Source: JANWHF01 sp036276235
GTDB lineage: Bacteria > Planctomycetota > Phycisphaerae > Tepidisphaerales > Tepidisphaeraceae
Assembly (NCBI GenBank): GCA_036276235.1
Contig: DATBDZ010000151.1
Location: forward strand, 1-24,893
Length of the DNA: 24,893 nt
Direction: 5' to 3'
In this document: piece by piece, positions 15,781-24,146 of the stretch
Layout: each line of letters starts with the position of its first letter
Position numbering within the stretch: the stretch's first letter is position 1
Notes under the pieces: generated by a model
What the model was told of the DNA's origin: nothing
Databases searched by the model: none
What the model saw: only the letters and a program-made list of their open reading frames with translations
Position numbers and translations under genes: made by a program

Positions 15781-17202
15781 CTATTCGTCGTAGGACACTT
15801 TCATCGCCGCCGTGTACGTTCCTCGGCCGCGCTGAACGTCAAGCAAAATCACCTTTTCCTTTTTCTCGACCGATGTCCCGTAAAGCTTCTGGAAATCATC
15901 CAGCTCCTTCACCGGCTTGCGATTCACGGACTTGATCACATCGCCCGGCGCCAGCCCCGCTTTGGCGGCGGGGTAGCCGTTGCTTTCCGTCGTCACCACG
16001 ACGCCCGCCGTATCATCAAGCTGCGCCTGATTGGCGTAAGTGCGCGTCAGCTCGCGGACGGATAATCCCCAGGTCTTGAATTCCTTTTCTTCGCCGACCG
16101 CGCCTTGAAGCTTCTCGGTGCGGGCGGTGAGCGTTTGCGTCTGGCCGTTGCGGAGGATGTTGAGGTTGACCTCGGCGCCGATGGGAAGATCGGCGATCAG
16201 CTTGCACGCTGCCGCGATTTCTTCGGGGAAACGCACATTGAGCGGCTTGCCGTTGATATCCAGCAGAATATCCTGTGATTTAACGCCGGCCTTTTCGGCT
16301 GGCGATTTGCGATCGACGCTGTTCACCAGCACGCCGCGATTGATATCGACGTTGTAAAACGTTTCCAGATCCTGCAACGGCTTGAGATCGATCCCCAGAT
16401 CGCTGCGATCGACGCGGCCTTTATTATCCTTGGACGCACTGCTCATGATCTTGGCGACGACTTCCTTGGCGGTGTCGATGGGGATGGCGAAGTTGAGATT
16501 CTGCCCGCCGCCGCGCGTGTTTATGCCGACCACTTTGCCCGTCATGTCCACCAGCGGGCCGCCGCTGTTACCGGGGTTGATCGGCGTATCCATCTGAATC
16601 CAGTTGTTGAAATTGCCCGTTTCGTATTCGTCGATGCGCATGCGCTCGGGATAGAACGTGCGCTCGTTATTGGAGACGATGCCAAGCGTCATCGTGCGGG
16701 CCAGGCCAAAGGGCGTGCCGATGGCCATCACATCCTGCCCGACGATCAGCGTCGAGCTGACCCCCAGCTCGGCAAATCGGAAGGTGATCTTCTTGCGGCT
16801 GATCTCGTCCATGTCCATCTGCACGACGGCCAAATCGGTCCAGTGATCGTCGCCCATGAGGGTGCCGCGCACGCGTTCTTTGTTGTAAAGCGTGACAAAG
16901 ATTTCCGCGGCGCGACCGGCGACGTGGAAATTCGTGAGAATCCGCCCCTTATCATCAATAATGACGCCCGACCCGATTCCGCGGCGAACCGTGCGCTTTC
17001 CCTCGGCATAGACTTCCTGCGCCACATCAAGCCGCACCACGGCCGGGAAAATGCGTCCGCTGACTTCCACCACGGCCTGCGGAGTGGCACTGGGATAGGG
17101 ATCAGGCTTATCGGAGGAATGATCGCCCTTGGCCAGCGCCCAGCCGGCGCTCAGCGATACCGTCAGAGCGATCAGCATTACGAAGCGAAATGTACTTTGC
17201 AT
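15781..17202 (-). CDS. HtrA/DegP-family serine protease with two PDZ domains
   Basis: 473 residues from ATG 17202, preceded by GGAGA; the longer frame to 17319 is translated repeat and lacks a signal at its start. Signal peptide: RFVMLIALTVSLSAGWALAK. The protease domain (~45-290) holds the full triad: ILTNFHVAG with His93, WTDLAVVQ with Asp123, INPGNSGGPLVD with Ser213. Two PDZ domains follow: RGVLVNSVDRKSPAEKAGVK (~325-400) and GVVVTTESNGYPAAKAGLAP with GDVIKSVNRKPVKELDDF (~400-470). HtrA proteins degrade or refold damaged envelope proteins. An insert YPERMRIDEYETGNFNN before the Ser loop corresponds to the L1/L2 region. The gene is followed in the same direction by a catalytically dead paralogue after 212 bases. 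Confidence 0.93.
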   Translation of the reverse strand: MQSTFRFVMLIALTVSLSAGWALAKGDHSSDKPDPYPSATPQAVVEVSGRIFPAVVRLDVAQEVYAEGKRTVRRGIGSGVIIDDKGRILTNFHVAGRAAEIFVTLYNKERVRGTLMGDDHWTDLAVVQMDMDEISRKKITFRFAELGVSSTLIVGQDVMAIGTPFGLARTMTLGIVSNNERTFYPERMRIDEYETGNFNNWIQMDTPINPGNSGGPLVDMTGKVVGINTRGGGQNLNFAIPIDTAKEVVAKIMSSASKDNKGRVDRSDLGIDLKPLQDLETFYNVDINRGVLVNSVDRKSPAEKAGVKSQDILLDINGKPLNVRFPEEIAAACKLIADLPIGAEVNLNILRNGQTQTLTARTEKLQGAVGEEKEFKTWGLSVRELTRTYANQAQLDDTAGVVVTTESNGYPAAKAGLAPGDVIKSVNRKPVKELDDFQKLYGTSVEKKEKVILLDVQRGRGTYTAAMKVSYDE

Positions 17203-17323
17203 CGGTCTCCGTCTAAAGAAGCTGTCGATAAGATGCGCGAAGCTTGGCAATGTCGCAACCGCAGGCATAATCACCGCGCTGCGGAATTCCGATACCCGAA
17301 TCCCCGAAATCCGAATCAATTCC

Positions 17324-17377
17324 GAAGCCCGAATGACGAATTGTAGCGCATCGTTCGGAATTGGTCATTCGGGCTTC
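17324..17377. repeat. Palindrome between divergent genes, family G
   Basis: Arms of 19 bases at 17324-17342 and 17359-17377 (GAAGCCCGAATGACGAATT on the left) pair with one mismatch around a 16-base loop. CCGAAT/CCCGAAT words repeat through 17284-17400. It lies between the HtrA gene (leftward) and the RdgC-like gene (rightward), so it could carry regulatory sites as well as being a repeat. Confidence 0.75.
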
Positions 17378-17432
17378 ATTCGGGTTTCGGAATTATTTCG
17401 CCGACCAACTGTTATTTACAGGAACGCATTTA

Positions 17433-18614
17433 ATGGCTTTTGCATCCGGCTCTGTTTCATTTCGTCGATTCGTTGTCGTGGGTAAGGCCCCCAAGACGGT
17501 CGATCAGAACATTATCGACAAGCTCGATGAGCTTGCCCTTCGCCCCGGCGAACTGGGCATGCCCGATGAGGTCGAGTATGGCTGGTGCGGGGGCCGCCAT
17601 GTGCTCGACGCCAGCTTTTCATTCGAGCACAACGTCTTTGCCGATGCGCTCCACTTTGCTCTGAGAATCGATACCAACAAAGTGCCCTCGGAGTTGAAGA
17701 AAGCGTGGCAATTGATGGAGGAAGATGCCGCGGCAGCCGAGAATCCGTCCGGGTTCATCAGCAAGGGACAGAAGAAAAACGTGCGCGATTCGGTTCGCAA
17801 GCAGATGGACAAGGAGCTGCGCGCCGGACGCTTCCGCAAAAGCAAGCTGTTGCCGATCCTGTGGGATCTGCCCAATCAGATGCTCTATTGCTCGGCCCAC
17901 GGCTCATCCGCCGAGAAATTGATCGAGCTCTTCGAGCGCACCTTCGGCCTGGAACTGCAGCCGCTGAGCAGCGGCACGCTCGCGCTGCGCGCCCTGGAAG
18001 CGCGCGGGAAGCATCGCGATTACGAAGACTTCCGCCCGACGCGATTCGTCCCGGGCCCCGACGGCGAAGGCCAATGGCCCGAATACCCCTGGACCGCCAA
18101 GGGCCCGCAGCCCAAGGATTTTCTGGGCAACGAATTTCTCCTGTGGCTCTGGCACGAAGCGGATGCGCGATCCAGCATCATCAAAACCGAGGCCGGCGAA
18201 GTGACGATCTATCTCGACAAATCGCTCAATCTCGAATGCGCGTACGGCCAAACCGGCAAGGATACCCTCAGCGGCGACGGCCCCTCGCGCATGATCGAAG
18301 CCCGCGACGCCCTGCGCACCGGCAAAGTCCCCCGCAAGGCGGGCCTGGTGCTCGACGCCAATCGCCAGCAATTCTCGCTCAACTTCAACGCCGAGGCATT
18401 TGCGCTGGGCGGCGCAAAGCTGCCGGATGTGGAAGAAGCCGATTCCCCGCGTGTCGTCTTCGAGGAGCGCGTGCAAATCCTCCGAGATCTCTGCAAGCTG
18501 ATCGACGGCATGTTCGATTCCTTCCTCAAGGTCCGCGCCAGCTCCGCCTGGGAAGGGCAGACCGGCATCATCAAGAAGTGGATCATCCAAGCCACGAAAG
18601 CGGCCGCAGCATAG
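17433..18614 (+). CDS. RdgC-like recombination-associated protein
   Basis: 393 residues from ATG 17433 (AGGAA about 9 bases upstream). The layout follows the RdgC family. An N-terminal strand region (FRRFVVVGKAPKTVDQNIID) is followed by EYGWCGGRHVLDASFSFEHN and a Lys-rich helix (KGQKKNVRDSVRKQMDKELR). Then comes LPILWDLPNQMLYCSAHGSS with AEKLIELFERTFGLELQPL, matching RdgC's MWIDTVNGL..LLRKSLG block in order and spacing. It ends with a helix VQILRDLCKLIDGMFDSFLK. RdgC proteins are ring-forming DNA-binding proteins that modulate RecA. This one is about 90 residues longer than E. coli RdgC. An insert of acidic and Pro-rich residues lies at ~195-225. It is cytoplasmic. The similarity is by memory of the family, so the family call is moderate. 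Confidence 0.65.
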   Translation: MAFASGSVSFRRFVVVGKAPKTVDQNIIDKLDELALRPGELGMPDEVEYGWCGGRHVLDASFSFEHNVFADALHFALRIDTNKVPSELKKAWQLMEEDAAAAENPSGFISKGQKKNVRDSVRKQMDKELRAGRFRKSKLLPILWDLPNQMLYCSAHGSSAEKLIELFERTFGLELQPLSSGTLALRALEARGKHRDYEDFRPTRFVPGPDGEGQWPEYPWTAKGPQPKDFLGNEFLLWLWHEADARSSIIKTEAGEVTIYLDKSLNLECAYGQTGKDTLSGDGPSRMIEARDALRTGKVPRKAGLVLDANRQQFSLNFNAEAFALGGAKLPDVEEADSPRVVFEERVQILRDLCKLIDGMFDSFLKVRASSAWEGQTGIIKKWIIQATKAAAA

Positions 18615-18653
18615 CGTGCGCGGTTCCCGGTGGATGCTTGTCAGCTGAACCAT

Positions 18654-18772
18654 CCGGGGCTTCCGCCCTCGGCTACAAAGCATGAAGAATTGTGTGAAGG
18701 ATTGCGCCTTCCTCCCTGACAGCTTCCTCCCTTGTTAGCTTCCTCCCTGATAGCCGAGGGCGGAAGCCCCGG
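18654..18772. repeat. Palindromic repeat, family H, with tandem loop repeats
   Basis: Perfect 22-base arms at 18654-18675 and 18751-18772 (CCGGGGCTTCCGCCCTCGGC at the left) enclose a 75-base loop. The loop holds three tandem ~15-base units starting CTTCCTCCCT at about 18707-18754 (variants end GACAG, TGTTAG and GATAG). It fills the 204-base gap between the convergent RdgC-like and DUF488 genes. Confidence 0.8.
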
Positions 18773-18818
18773 ACCCGTCGTGCAAGCGCAAGAGTGAACA
18801 GCAGAGAATTAGCTCGTC

Positions 18819-19400
18819 CTACGCAAACAAACCATCGCTATCTTCAACGTCGGGATAGACAATCTTCGTCCCCTCCACCCGTGCAAACGACGTGAGGTGA
18901 TGCGGAGTAACCTTCCCGCGACCCATGATGTCCAACACGCGCCACCCGCGAACCACCAGAGCATCCGAGATCAGCGAACGATGACAGCGCCACCGAACAG
19001 CTTCCGCGCACATCGTCGCCGTCGGCACGCCCCGCGCCAGCTCGATCAACTCGCCCAGCGCACGCTCGAATGGTGGCGTCTGCAGGAAATCAGCATATCC
19101 TCGAAAACTTTCGTTGCGCCAGCCGGTATTGGGGCTATCTTTGGCGGGCCGGCGCCGGCCGCCCAATGATTTGAACGGGAAATACGCGATGCCCGCGGTC
19201 GGCAAATTCGCCGCGAGAAACTCGTCATTGAAATGCGGATATCGCCGCGAGCGCGGGATCAGCCGCACGTCCGCGATCGCGGCAACGCCATTCTCCTTAA
19301 GCAACTCGACGAGCTGTTCGAACGTACGAGTGGAATGACCGATCGTAAAGAGGGTGCCAGCCGGCTCAACGATCTCAGAATTTTGGATTGGATCACTCAT
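18819..19400 (-). CDS. DUF488 family protein
   Basis: 193 residues. The family signatures are plain: LFTIGHSTRTFEQLVELLKE near the N-terminus, IADVRLIPRSRRYPHFNDEF, YFPFKSLGGRR, and MCAEAVRWRCHRSLISDAL with the conserved Cys/Glu and Cys-His pair, followed by RGKVTPHHLTSFARV. The biochemical role of DUF488 is not established; the invariant C-x-E and C-H residues suggest an enzyme or metal site, which is inference. Cytoplasmic, no signal peptide. It is divergent from recQ with a 134-base gap that holds two or three short TTAACGGCA-like direct repeats (around 19416-19455). Confidence 0.88.
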   Translation of the reverse strand: MSDPIQNSEIVEPAGTLFTIGHSTRTFEQLVELLKENGVAAIADVRLIPRSRRYPHFNDEFLAANLPTAGIAYFPFKSLGGRRRPAKDSPNTGWRNESFRGYADFLQTPPFERALGELIELARGVPTATMCAEAVRWRCHRSLISDALVVRGWRVLDIMGRGKVTPHHLTSFARVEGTKIVYPDVEDSDGLFA

Positions 19401-19519
19401 CTGCGCCCAACCAATTTTAACGGCAGTCCAAGGGCCACTTTAACGGCACAATAACGGCTATCCTCGCCGCGCCAACGGCGCCATCTATTACGACTCATGT
19501 CGAAGTTGCTCGCAGCGCT

Positions 19520-19525
19520 TATAAT
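19520..19525 (+). promoter_or_regulatory. -10 element candidate for recQ
   Basis: A perfect TATAAT at 19520-19525 lies 9 bases before the recQ ATG at 19535; no good -35 sits 17 bases upstream. If used, transcription would start within a few bases of the ATG, giving a nearly leaderless message, which agrees with the absence of a Shine-Dalgarno sequence. Confidence 0.35.
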
Positions 19526-19534
19526 CGGTCGGCC

Positions 19535-21439
19535 ATGCCGGATCTGCGGGAGCATCTTCAGGAATTGTTTGGGCTGGACGATTTTCGTCCGGCGCAGCGC
19601 GACGTTATTGAAGATGTGTTGCGCGGGAAAGATGTATTGTGCGTGATGCCGACGGGAGCGGGGAAGAGCCTGTGTTATCAGTTGCCCGCGGCGATTTCTG
19701 AAGGGCTGACGCTGGTGGTGTCGCCGCTGATCTCGCTGATGGAGGATCAGGTTCAGCAGTTGCGCGATGAGGGGATTGCGGCTTGTCTTTTGAACAGCTC
19801 GCTGAGCGCGGCGCTTCGCCGCCAGACTTTGGCCGAGCTGGAGCGCGGCTTCAACGGGCTGCTGTACGTCGCGCCGGAACGCTTCGTCGCGGCGGATTTT
19901 CAGGAGCTGATGCCGCGGCTGAAGGTGAAGTTCCTGGCGATCGACGAGGCGCATTGCGTGAGCCAGTGGGGCCACGACTTTCGGCCGGAATACATGCGTA
20001 TCGGCGAAGCGCGGCAAAAACTCGGCTCGCCTCCATGCATCGCGCTCACCGCCACCGCTACCGAAGATGTTCGCGATGACATCATCCGCAGCATCGGCTT
20101 GCGGGAGCCGACGATTATCGTCACCGGGTTTGATCGACCCAATCTCGTCTATGAATGTCGGCGAATCGCCAAGGTCTCGGAGAAGGATCAGGAGTTGATC
20201 CAGCTTGTGCGGTCCGAGCCGGGTAGCTGCATTGTCTATTGCGCGACGCGCAAGGCCGTCGATGAGCTGACCTCGCTGCTGGCGGGAACGCTGCGCGATC
20301 GGCCGATCTTCGCGTATCACGCGGGCATGGATCAGTCGGCGCGCACGGCAAATCAGGAGCGGTTCATGAACACGCCGCGCGCCGTCGCGGTGGCGACCAA
20401 CGCCTTTGGCATGGGGATCAATAAGCCCGACGTGCGGCTGGTCATCCACTACAACACCCCCGGCACGCTCGAGGCGTACTACCAGGAAGCCGGCCGCGCC
20501 GGCCGCGATCGCCTGCAATCGCGCTGCGTGCTGCTCTTCTCCTATCAGGACCGCTACACGCAGGAATGGTTCATCGAGAAGATAGGCGAAGAAAACTCCA
20601 ACGCCGACGCGAAGACAATCAAACGCCTGAAGGATCACGCCACGCAGAAGCTCGATCTCATGATCCGCTACGCGCAAACCAGCCGCTGCCGGCGGCAGAT
20701 GATTCTCGACTACTTCGGCGATGAGACCGAGGCAACAAACTGCAAGTGCGACGTCTGCCGGCGCGGCCGCGATCTCGATCCCGACGCCCCTCAGGAAGCC
20801 GCCGTCGTCGATGACGACACCATCATCCTCGTCCGCCAGCTCCTCTCCGCGATCGCGCGGCTCAACGGAAAGTTCGGCGTCGGCGTTGTCGCCGAAGTAT
20901 TGGCCGGCACCGATAACGAAAAGACCCAGCGCTGGGGCTTCAATCAGCTCACGGTCTTTGGCCTGCTGCGAATCCACTCGATCAAAAAGATCATCGCGAT
21001 GCTGCATCGCGTGATGGAGGCGGGCCTCGCCCGCCAGCGCGATCCGGACGGAGTCAAATTCCGCCCCGTCATCGAGCTAACTCCCAGCGGCGTCGCCGTG
21101 ATGAAAGCGCAGCAGCTCCCACCCGCGTCACTGGCGGATTTGTTGCCGCGAAGGTCAAGCTCGTCAGGGCGGCGAGTCGTGCCCGTTGACGGCGACTCCA
21201 CCATCGCGCTTGACCCCGAGGCGGCTCAGCGTTTCGATCGCCTGCGAGCCGTCCGCTCGCAACTCGCCCGCGATCAGCAGCTTCCCGCATATGTCATCTG
21301 CCACGATCGCACGCTGAAGTTAATCGCCCACGCAGCCCCGAGCGATCTGGAGGGTTTGCAGGAAGTGAAAGGTATGGGTCCGCACAAGGCGAAGCTGTAT
21401 GGGGAATCGTTCCTGAAAGCCATCCGGGAACCAGGATGA
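19535..21439 (+). CDS. recQ: ATP-dependent DNA helicase RecQ
   Basis: 634 residues, close to the bacterial RecQ length. The helicase domains show the family motifs: FRPAQRDVIEDVLRGKD (motif 0), PTGAGKSLCYQLPA (Walker A, Lys44), IDEAHCVSQWGHDFRP (DEAH, Asp137), ALTATATEDVRDDI, AFGMGINKPDVRLVIHYNTP and YYQEAGRAGRDRLQSRC. The zinc-binding RQC region has C385 then C403, C405 and C408. A winged-helix part follows, and an HRDC domain closes the protein (FDRLRAVRSQLARDQQLPAY..LEGLQEVKGMGPHKAKLYGE). RecQ unwinds DNA 3' to 5' in recombination and fork repair. The ATG has no Shine-Dalgarno; see the -10 candidate just upstream. No operon partner is visible; a strong palindrome follows the stop. Confidence 0.96.
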   Translation: MPDLREHLQELFGLDDFRPAQRDVIEDVLRGKDVLCVMPTGAGKSLCYQLPAAISEGLTLVVSPLISLMEDQVQQLRDEGIAACLLNSSLSAALRRQTLAELERGFNGLLYVAPERFVAADFQELMPRLKVKFLAIDEAHCVSQWGHDFRPEYMRIGEARQKLGSPPCIALTATATEDVRDDIIRSIGLREPTIIVTGFDRPNLVYECRRIAKVSEKDQELIQLVRSEPGSCIVYCATRKAVDELTSLLAGTLRDRPIFAYHAGMDQSARTANQERFMNTPRAVAVATNAFGMGINKPDVRLVIHYNTPGTLEAYYQEAGRAGRDRLQSRCVLLFSYQDRYTQEWFIEKIGEENSNADAKTIKRLKDHATQKLDLMIRYAQTSRCRRQMILDYFGDETEATNCKCDVCRRGRDLDPDAPQEAAVVDDDTIILVRQLLSAIARLNGKFGVGVVAEVLAGTDNEKTQRWGFNQLTVFGLLRIHSIKKIIAMLHRVMEAGLARQRDPDGVKFRPVIELTPSGVAVMKAQQLPPASLADLLPRRSSSSGRRVVPVDGDSTIALDPEAAQRFDRLRAVRSQLARDQQLPAYVICHDRTLKLIAHAAPSDLEGLQEVKGMGPHKAKLYGESFLKAIREPG

Positions 21440-21446
21440 CGCGATT

Positions 21447-21518
21447 CAGTTTAGCCGCCGCGGCCTCGCGGCGTTTTTCTCCGCGCACCGGCGCCGCGAG
21501 GCCGCGGCGGCTAAACTG
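21447..21518. repeat. Perfect palindrome after recQ, family I; possible terminator
   Basis: Perfect 27-base arms at 21447-21473 and 21492-21518 flank an 18-base loop with TTTTTCT. Each arm has an inner dyad (CGCCGCG..CGCGGCG). It starts 8 bases after the recQ stop, a position suited to ending the recQ transcript. The sequence is unlike the other palindromes here except in design. Confidence 0.85.
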
Positions 21519-21588
21519 GGTAGCTACCGCACGGTTTTGAGATGCGATCCCGCTCATCTCACGTTTTCAATCTCCGCCCCGCTCGGGT

Positions 21589-23130
21589 ATGAATACTCCT
21601 CGACCTGCTATGGCGGATTTCACGGCCAACTCATCGAGTTTACGCGGCGGCGAACGCCTCCGTATGGTGGGCGTGCGCAAGCGCTTTGGCGCCACGCTGG
21701 CGCTCGATGGTGTTGATTTGCATGTGGCCCCCGGCGAGGTGCTTGGGTTGGTGGGGGAGAACGGGGCGGGCAAGAGCACGCTGATGAAGATCCTCTCGGG
21801 GGCACATACCTGCGATGAGGGGAAGATGTGGCTGGATGGGGCGGCGTATGAGCCGCGCAGTCCGCTGGAAGCGCGGCGGTTGGGCGTGGCGATGATTTAT
21901 CAGGAGCTGTCGCTCGCGCCGCATCTTTCCGTGATGGAAAATATTCTGCTGGGCATGGAGCCGGGGCGCGGCGGGTTTATCGATTGGAAACGGATGCGCG
22001 CCAAAGCCGCCGAGGGGCTGGCGGTGGTAGGGCGGGCGGATATTCCGCTCGACGCGCCGGCGGGCAAGCTGCCGATTGCAGAACAACAGTTGGTGGAGAT
22101 CGCGCGGGCGGTGGCGATCGGTTGCCGCGTGCTGGTGCTCGATGAGCCGACGAGCAGCCTCACGCGCGAAGATGTCAAGCGGCTTTTCGATTTAGTGCGG
22201 CGGCTGCGCGATCAGAAGATCGCGATCGTCTACATTTCGCATTTCCTGGAGGAAGTACAGGCGGTGTGCAATCGGTTCACGGTACTGCGCGATGGCCGCA
22301 GCGTGGGGGATGGTGATCCGCGCACGACGCCCGTCGAGCGGATCGTGGCGATGATGGTGGGAAGAAATGTCGATGAGCTGTATCCGCGATCGGCTCGCCG
22401 CGCGGGAGAGGTGGTGCTTGAAGTGAGTGCGCTAGCCGGCGAGGAGATGCCGACGACGGCGTCGCTGCAGCTTCGCCGCGGCGAAGTGCTCGGCGTCGCC
22501 GGATTGATGGGCGCGGGACGAACCGAATTGCTGCGGGCGATTTTCGGGCTCGACGCGGTGCGGCGGGGGGATGTGAAGGTAGCAGCGCAAGTCGGCCGCG
22601 CGCTTCCGGCGCGGCGGTGGTCGGCGGGCGTCGGAATGGTCAGCGAAGATCGCAAGGTCGAAGGGCTCGCGCTCTCGATGAGCATCGCGGAGAACCTGGC
22701 CCTCTCAAAGCTGCCGTCGATTCCGTCGCTGGGCGCGCTGGACGCGGCGGCAAAGCCGTGGATATCGCGGCTGGGCGTGCGGCTTCGCTCGACGCGCCAG
22801 CCGATCGGCGATCTATCCGGCGGAAACCAGCAGAAAATCGCCATCGCGCGGCTATTGCATCATAATGTCGATGTGCTGCTGCTGGATGAGCCGACCCGCG
22901 GAATCGATGTCGCGTCAAAAGCGCAGATCTATCGCGTGATCGATGAATTGGCCTGCCAGGGGAAGGCAGTGCTGCTGGTGAGCAGCTATCTTCCGGAGCT
23001 GCTGGGCGTATGCGACCGGATCGCGGTGATGTGCCGCGGCGTGCTGGGGCCGGCGCGCGATGTGGCCCTGCTTGATGAGCACAAGATTATGACAGAAGCA
23101 ATTGGAACTTTGGCGAGCGCAAGCGCATGA
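21589..23130 (+). CDS. Sugar-type ABC transporter, tandem ATPase subunit
   Basis: 513 residues holding two ABC ATPase halves, as in RbsA/MglA/XylG. In half one, the Walker A is GENGAGKST (56-64), the Q-loop is AMIYQELSLAPHLSVMENIL, the degenerate signature is LPIAEQQLVEIARA, and Walker B is LVLDEPTSSL (Asp185). In half two, the Walker A is degenerate, GLMGAGRTELLRAIFG, with Arg in place of the Lys, as is normal for this group. Its signature is LSGGNQQKIAIAR (409-421) and its Walker B is LLLDEPTRGIDV (Asp433). It powers import of a monosaccharide or similar small molecule at the inner membrane. The start may be ATG 21589 or ATG 21610; neither has a clear ribosome-binding site. It overlaps the permease start by four bases (ATGA). 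No substrate-binding protein gene lies in the window. Confidence 0.95.
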   Translation: MNTPRPAMADFTANSSSLRGGERLRMVGVRKRFGATLALDGVDLHVAPGEVLGLVGENGAGKSTLMKILSGAHTCDEGKMWLDGAAYEPRSPLEARRLGVAMIYQELSLAPHLSVMENILLGMEPGRGGFIDWKRMRAKAAEGLAVVGRADIPLDAPAGKLPIAEQQLVEIARAVAIGCRVLVLDEPTSSLTREDVKRLFDLVRRLRDQKIAIVYISHFLEEVQAVCNRFTVLRDGRSVGDGDPRTTPVERIVAMMVGRNVDELYPRSARRAGEVVLEVSALAGEEMPTTASLQLRRGEVLGVAGLMGAGRTELLRAIFGLDAVRRGDVKVAAQVGRALPARRWSAGVGMVSEDRKVEGLALSMSIAENLALSKLPSIPSLGALDAAAKPWISRLGVRLRSTRQPIGDLSGGNQQKIAIARLLHHNVDVLLLDEPTRGIDVASKAQIYRVIDELACQGKAVLLVSSYLPELLGVCDRIAVMCRGVLGPARDVALLDEHKIMTEAIGTLASASA

Positions 23131-24146
23131 GCACACAGACCATCGAATATGAGTCGCCGACGACGTATCGCGATCGGACGGTTCGCCTGTTTTCCCTCCT
23201 CGTGAAAACCGGGCCCGCGATCGGCCTGGCGCTGGTCGTGCTGATCTTCACGATCCTGCGGCCGCACTCGTTTCTGACGGTCGATAACTGGCAGCGAATC
23301 CTCACGCTGACGACCGTCGTCGGCGTCGCGGCGCTGGGGATGACGATCGTCATCATCAGCGGCGGGATCGATCTTTCCGTCGGCGCCAACATGGCATTGA
23401 CCACCGTCGTGGTCGCGACACTGCTGGTGAACAACTGGTCGCCGCTGGCCGCGGCGCTGGCGGGAATCGCCGTGGGAATCGGCGTCGGATTGTTCATCGG
23501 CGCGCTGGTGGTGTTTGTCGATCTGGCGCCGTTTGTCGTGACGCTTGGCCTGTGGGGAAGCTTGCGCGGGCTGGCGAAGGGAATCGCGCACGAGCAGGCG
23601 GTCTATCCGCCGAGCGATACGTGGCTTGTGCCGATCAATCACATGCTCGCACCGGACAAGGCCTGGATGATAGTCCCGATCGGGGTGTGGCTGATGCTCG
23701 TCCTGGCGATCATGACGGCCGTGCTCCTCCGCTACACGCGCTTCGGGCGGCATGTCTTTGCCATCGGCTCCAACGAGCAAACCGCCAGGCTCTGCGGCGT
23801 GCCCGTCGCCCGCACGAAAATCCTGGTCTACATGCTCGGTGGAATGTTCGCCGCGCTGGGCGGCGTGCTGCTCTTTTCCTTCCTGACAATGGGCGATCCC
23901 ACGACCGCCAACGGCAAGGAATTGGACGTGATCGCCGCGGTGGTGATCGGCGGCGCAAGCCTATCGGGCGGCCAGGGAACCATCGCCGGCAGCCTGGTCG
24001 GCGCGCTGCTCATGACCGTCATCGCCAACGGCTGCGGAAAGCTCGATATCCCCAACTGGGTGCAGGAAATGGTCACCGGCGGGATCATCATCCTGGCGGC
24101 GATTTTTGATCGGCTCAAGAGAGGGAAATTGCCACGGATCTTGTGA
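23127..24146 (+). CDS. Sugar-type ABC transporter permease (RbsC-like)
   Basis: 339 residues with eight to ten membrane helices. The family signature MTIVIISGGIDLSVGANMAL follows the second helix, and FAIGSNEQTARLCGVPVART is the cytoplasmic coupling loop that contacts the ATPase. VIGGASLSGGQGTIAGSLVG is the other conserved block. It forms the channel for a periplasmic-binding-protein-dependent importer of the ribose/galactose/xylose/autoinducer-2 class; the substrate cannot be read from sequence. Its ATG overlaps the ATPase stop (ATGA, 23127-23130), so translation is coupled. Only one permease gene is seen, which fits a homodimeric channel. Its stop overlaps the start of the methyltransferase-like gene. 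Confidence 0.95.
   Translation: MSTQTIEYESPTTYRDRTVRLFSLLVKTGPAIGLALVVLIFTILRPHSFLTVDNWQRILTLTTVVGVAALGMTIVIISGGIDLSVGANMALTTVVVATLLVNNWSPLAAALAGIAVGIGVGLFIGALVVFVDLAPFVVTLGLWGSLRGLAKGIAHEQAVYPPSDTWLVPINHMLAPDKAWMIVPIGVWLMLVLAIMTAVLLRYTRFGRHVFAIGSNEQTARLCGVPVARTKILVYMLGGMFAALGGVLLFSFLTMGDPTTANGKELDVIAAVVIGGASLSGGQGTIAGSLVGALLMTVIANGCGKLDIPNWVQEMVTGGIIILAAIFDRLKRGKLPRIL

Noticed and set aside
17585..18685. 366-codon frame overlapping the RdgC-like gene in another frame
   Set aside because: Arg/Gln/Pro-rich and motif-free; the overlapping frame has the conserved blocks and a ribosome-binding site.
19397..21007. 536-codon open frame opposite recQ
   Set aside because: It is fully antisense to recQ, which has all helicase motifs. 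The translated frame is rich in Arg, Asp, Gln and His without domains, typical of a shadow frame in GC-rich DNA.
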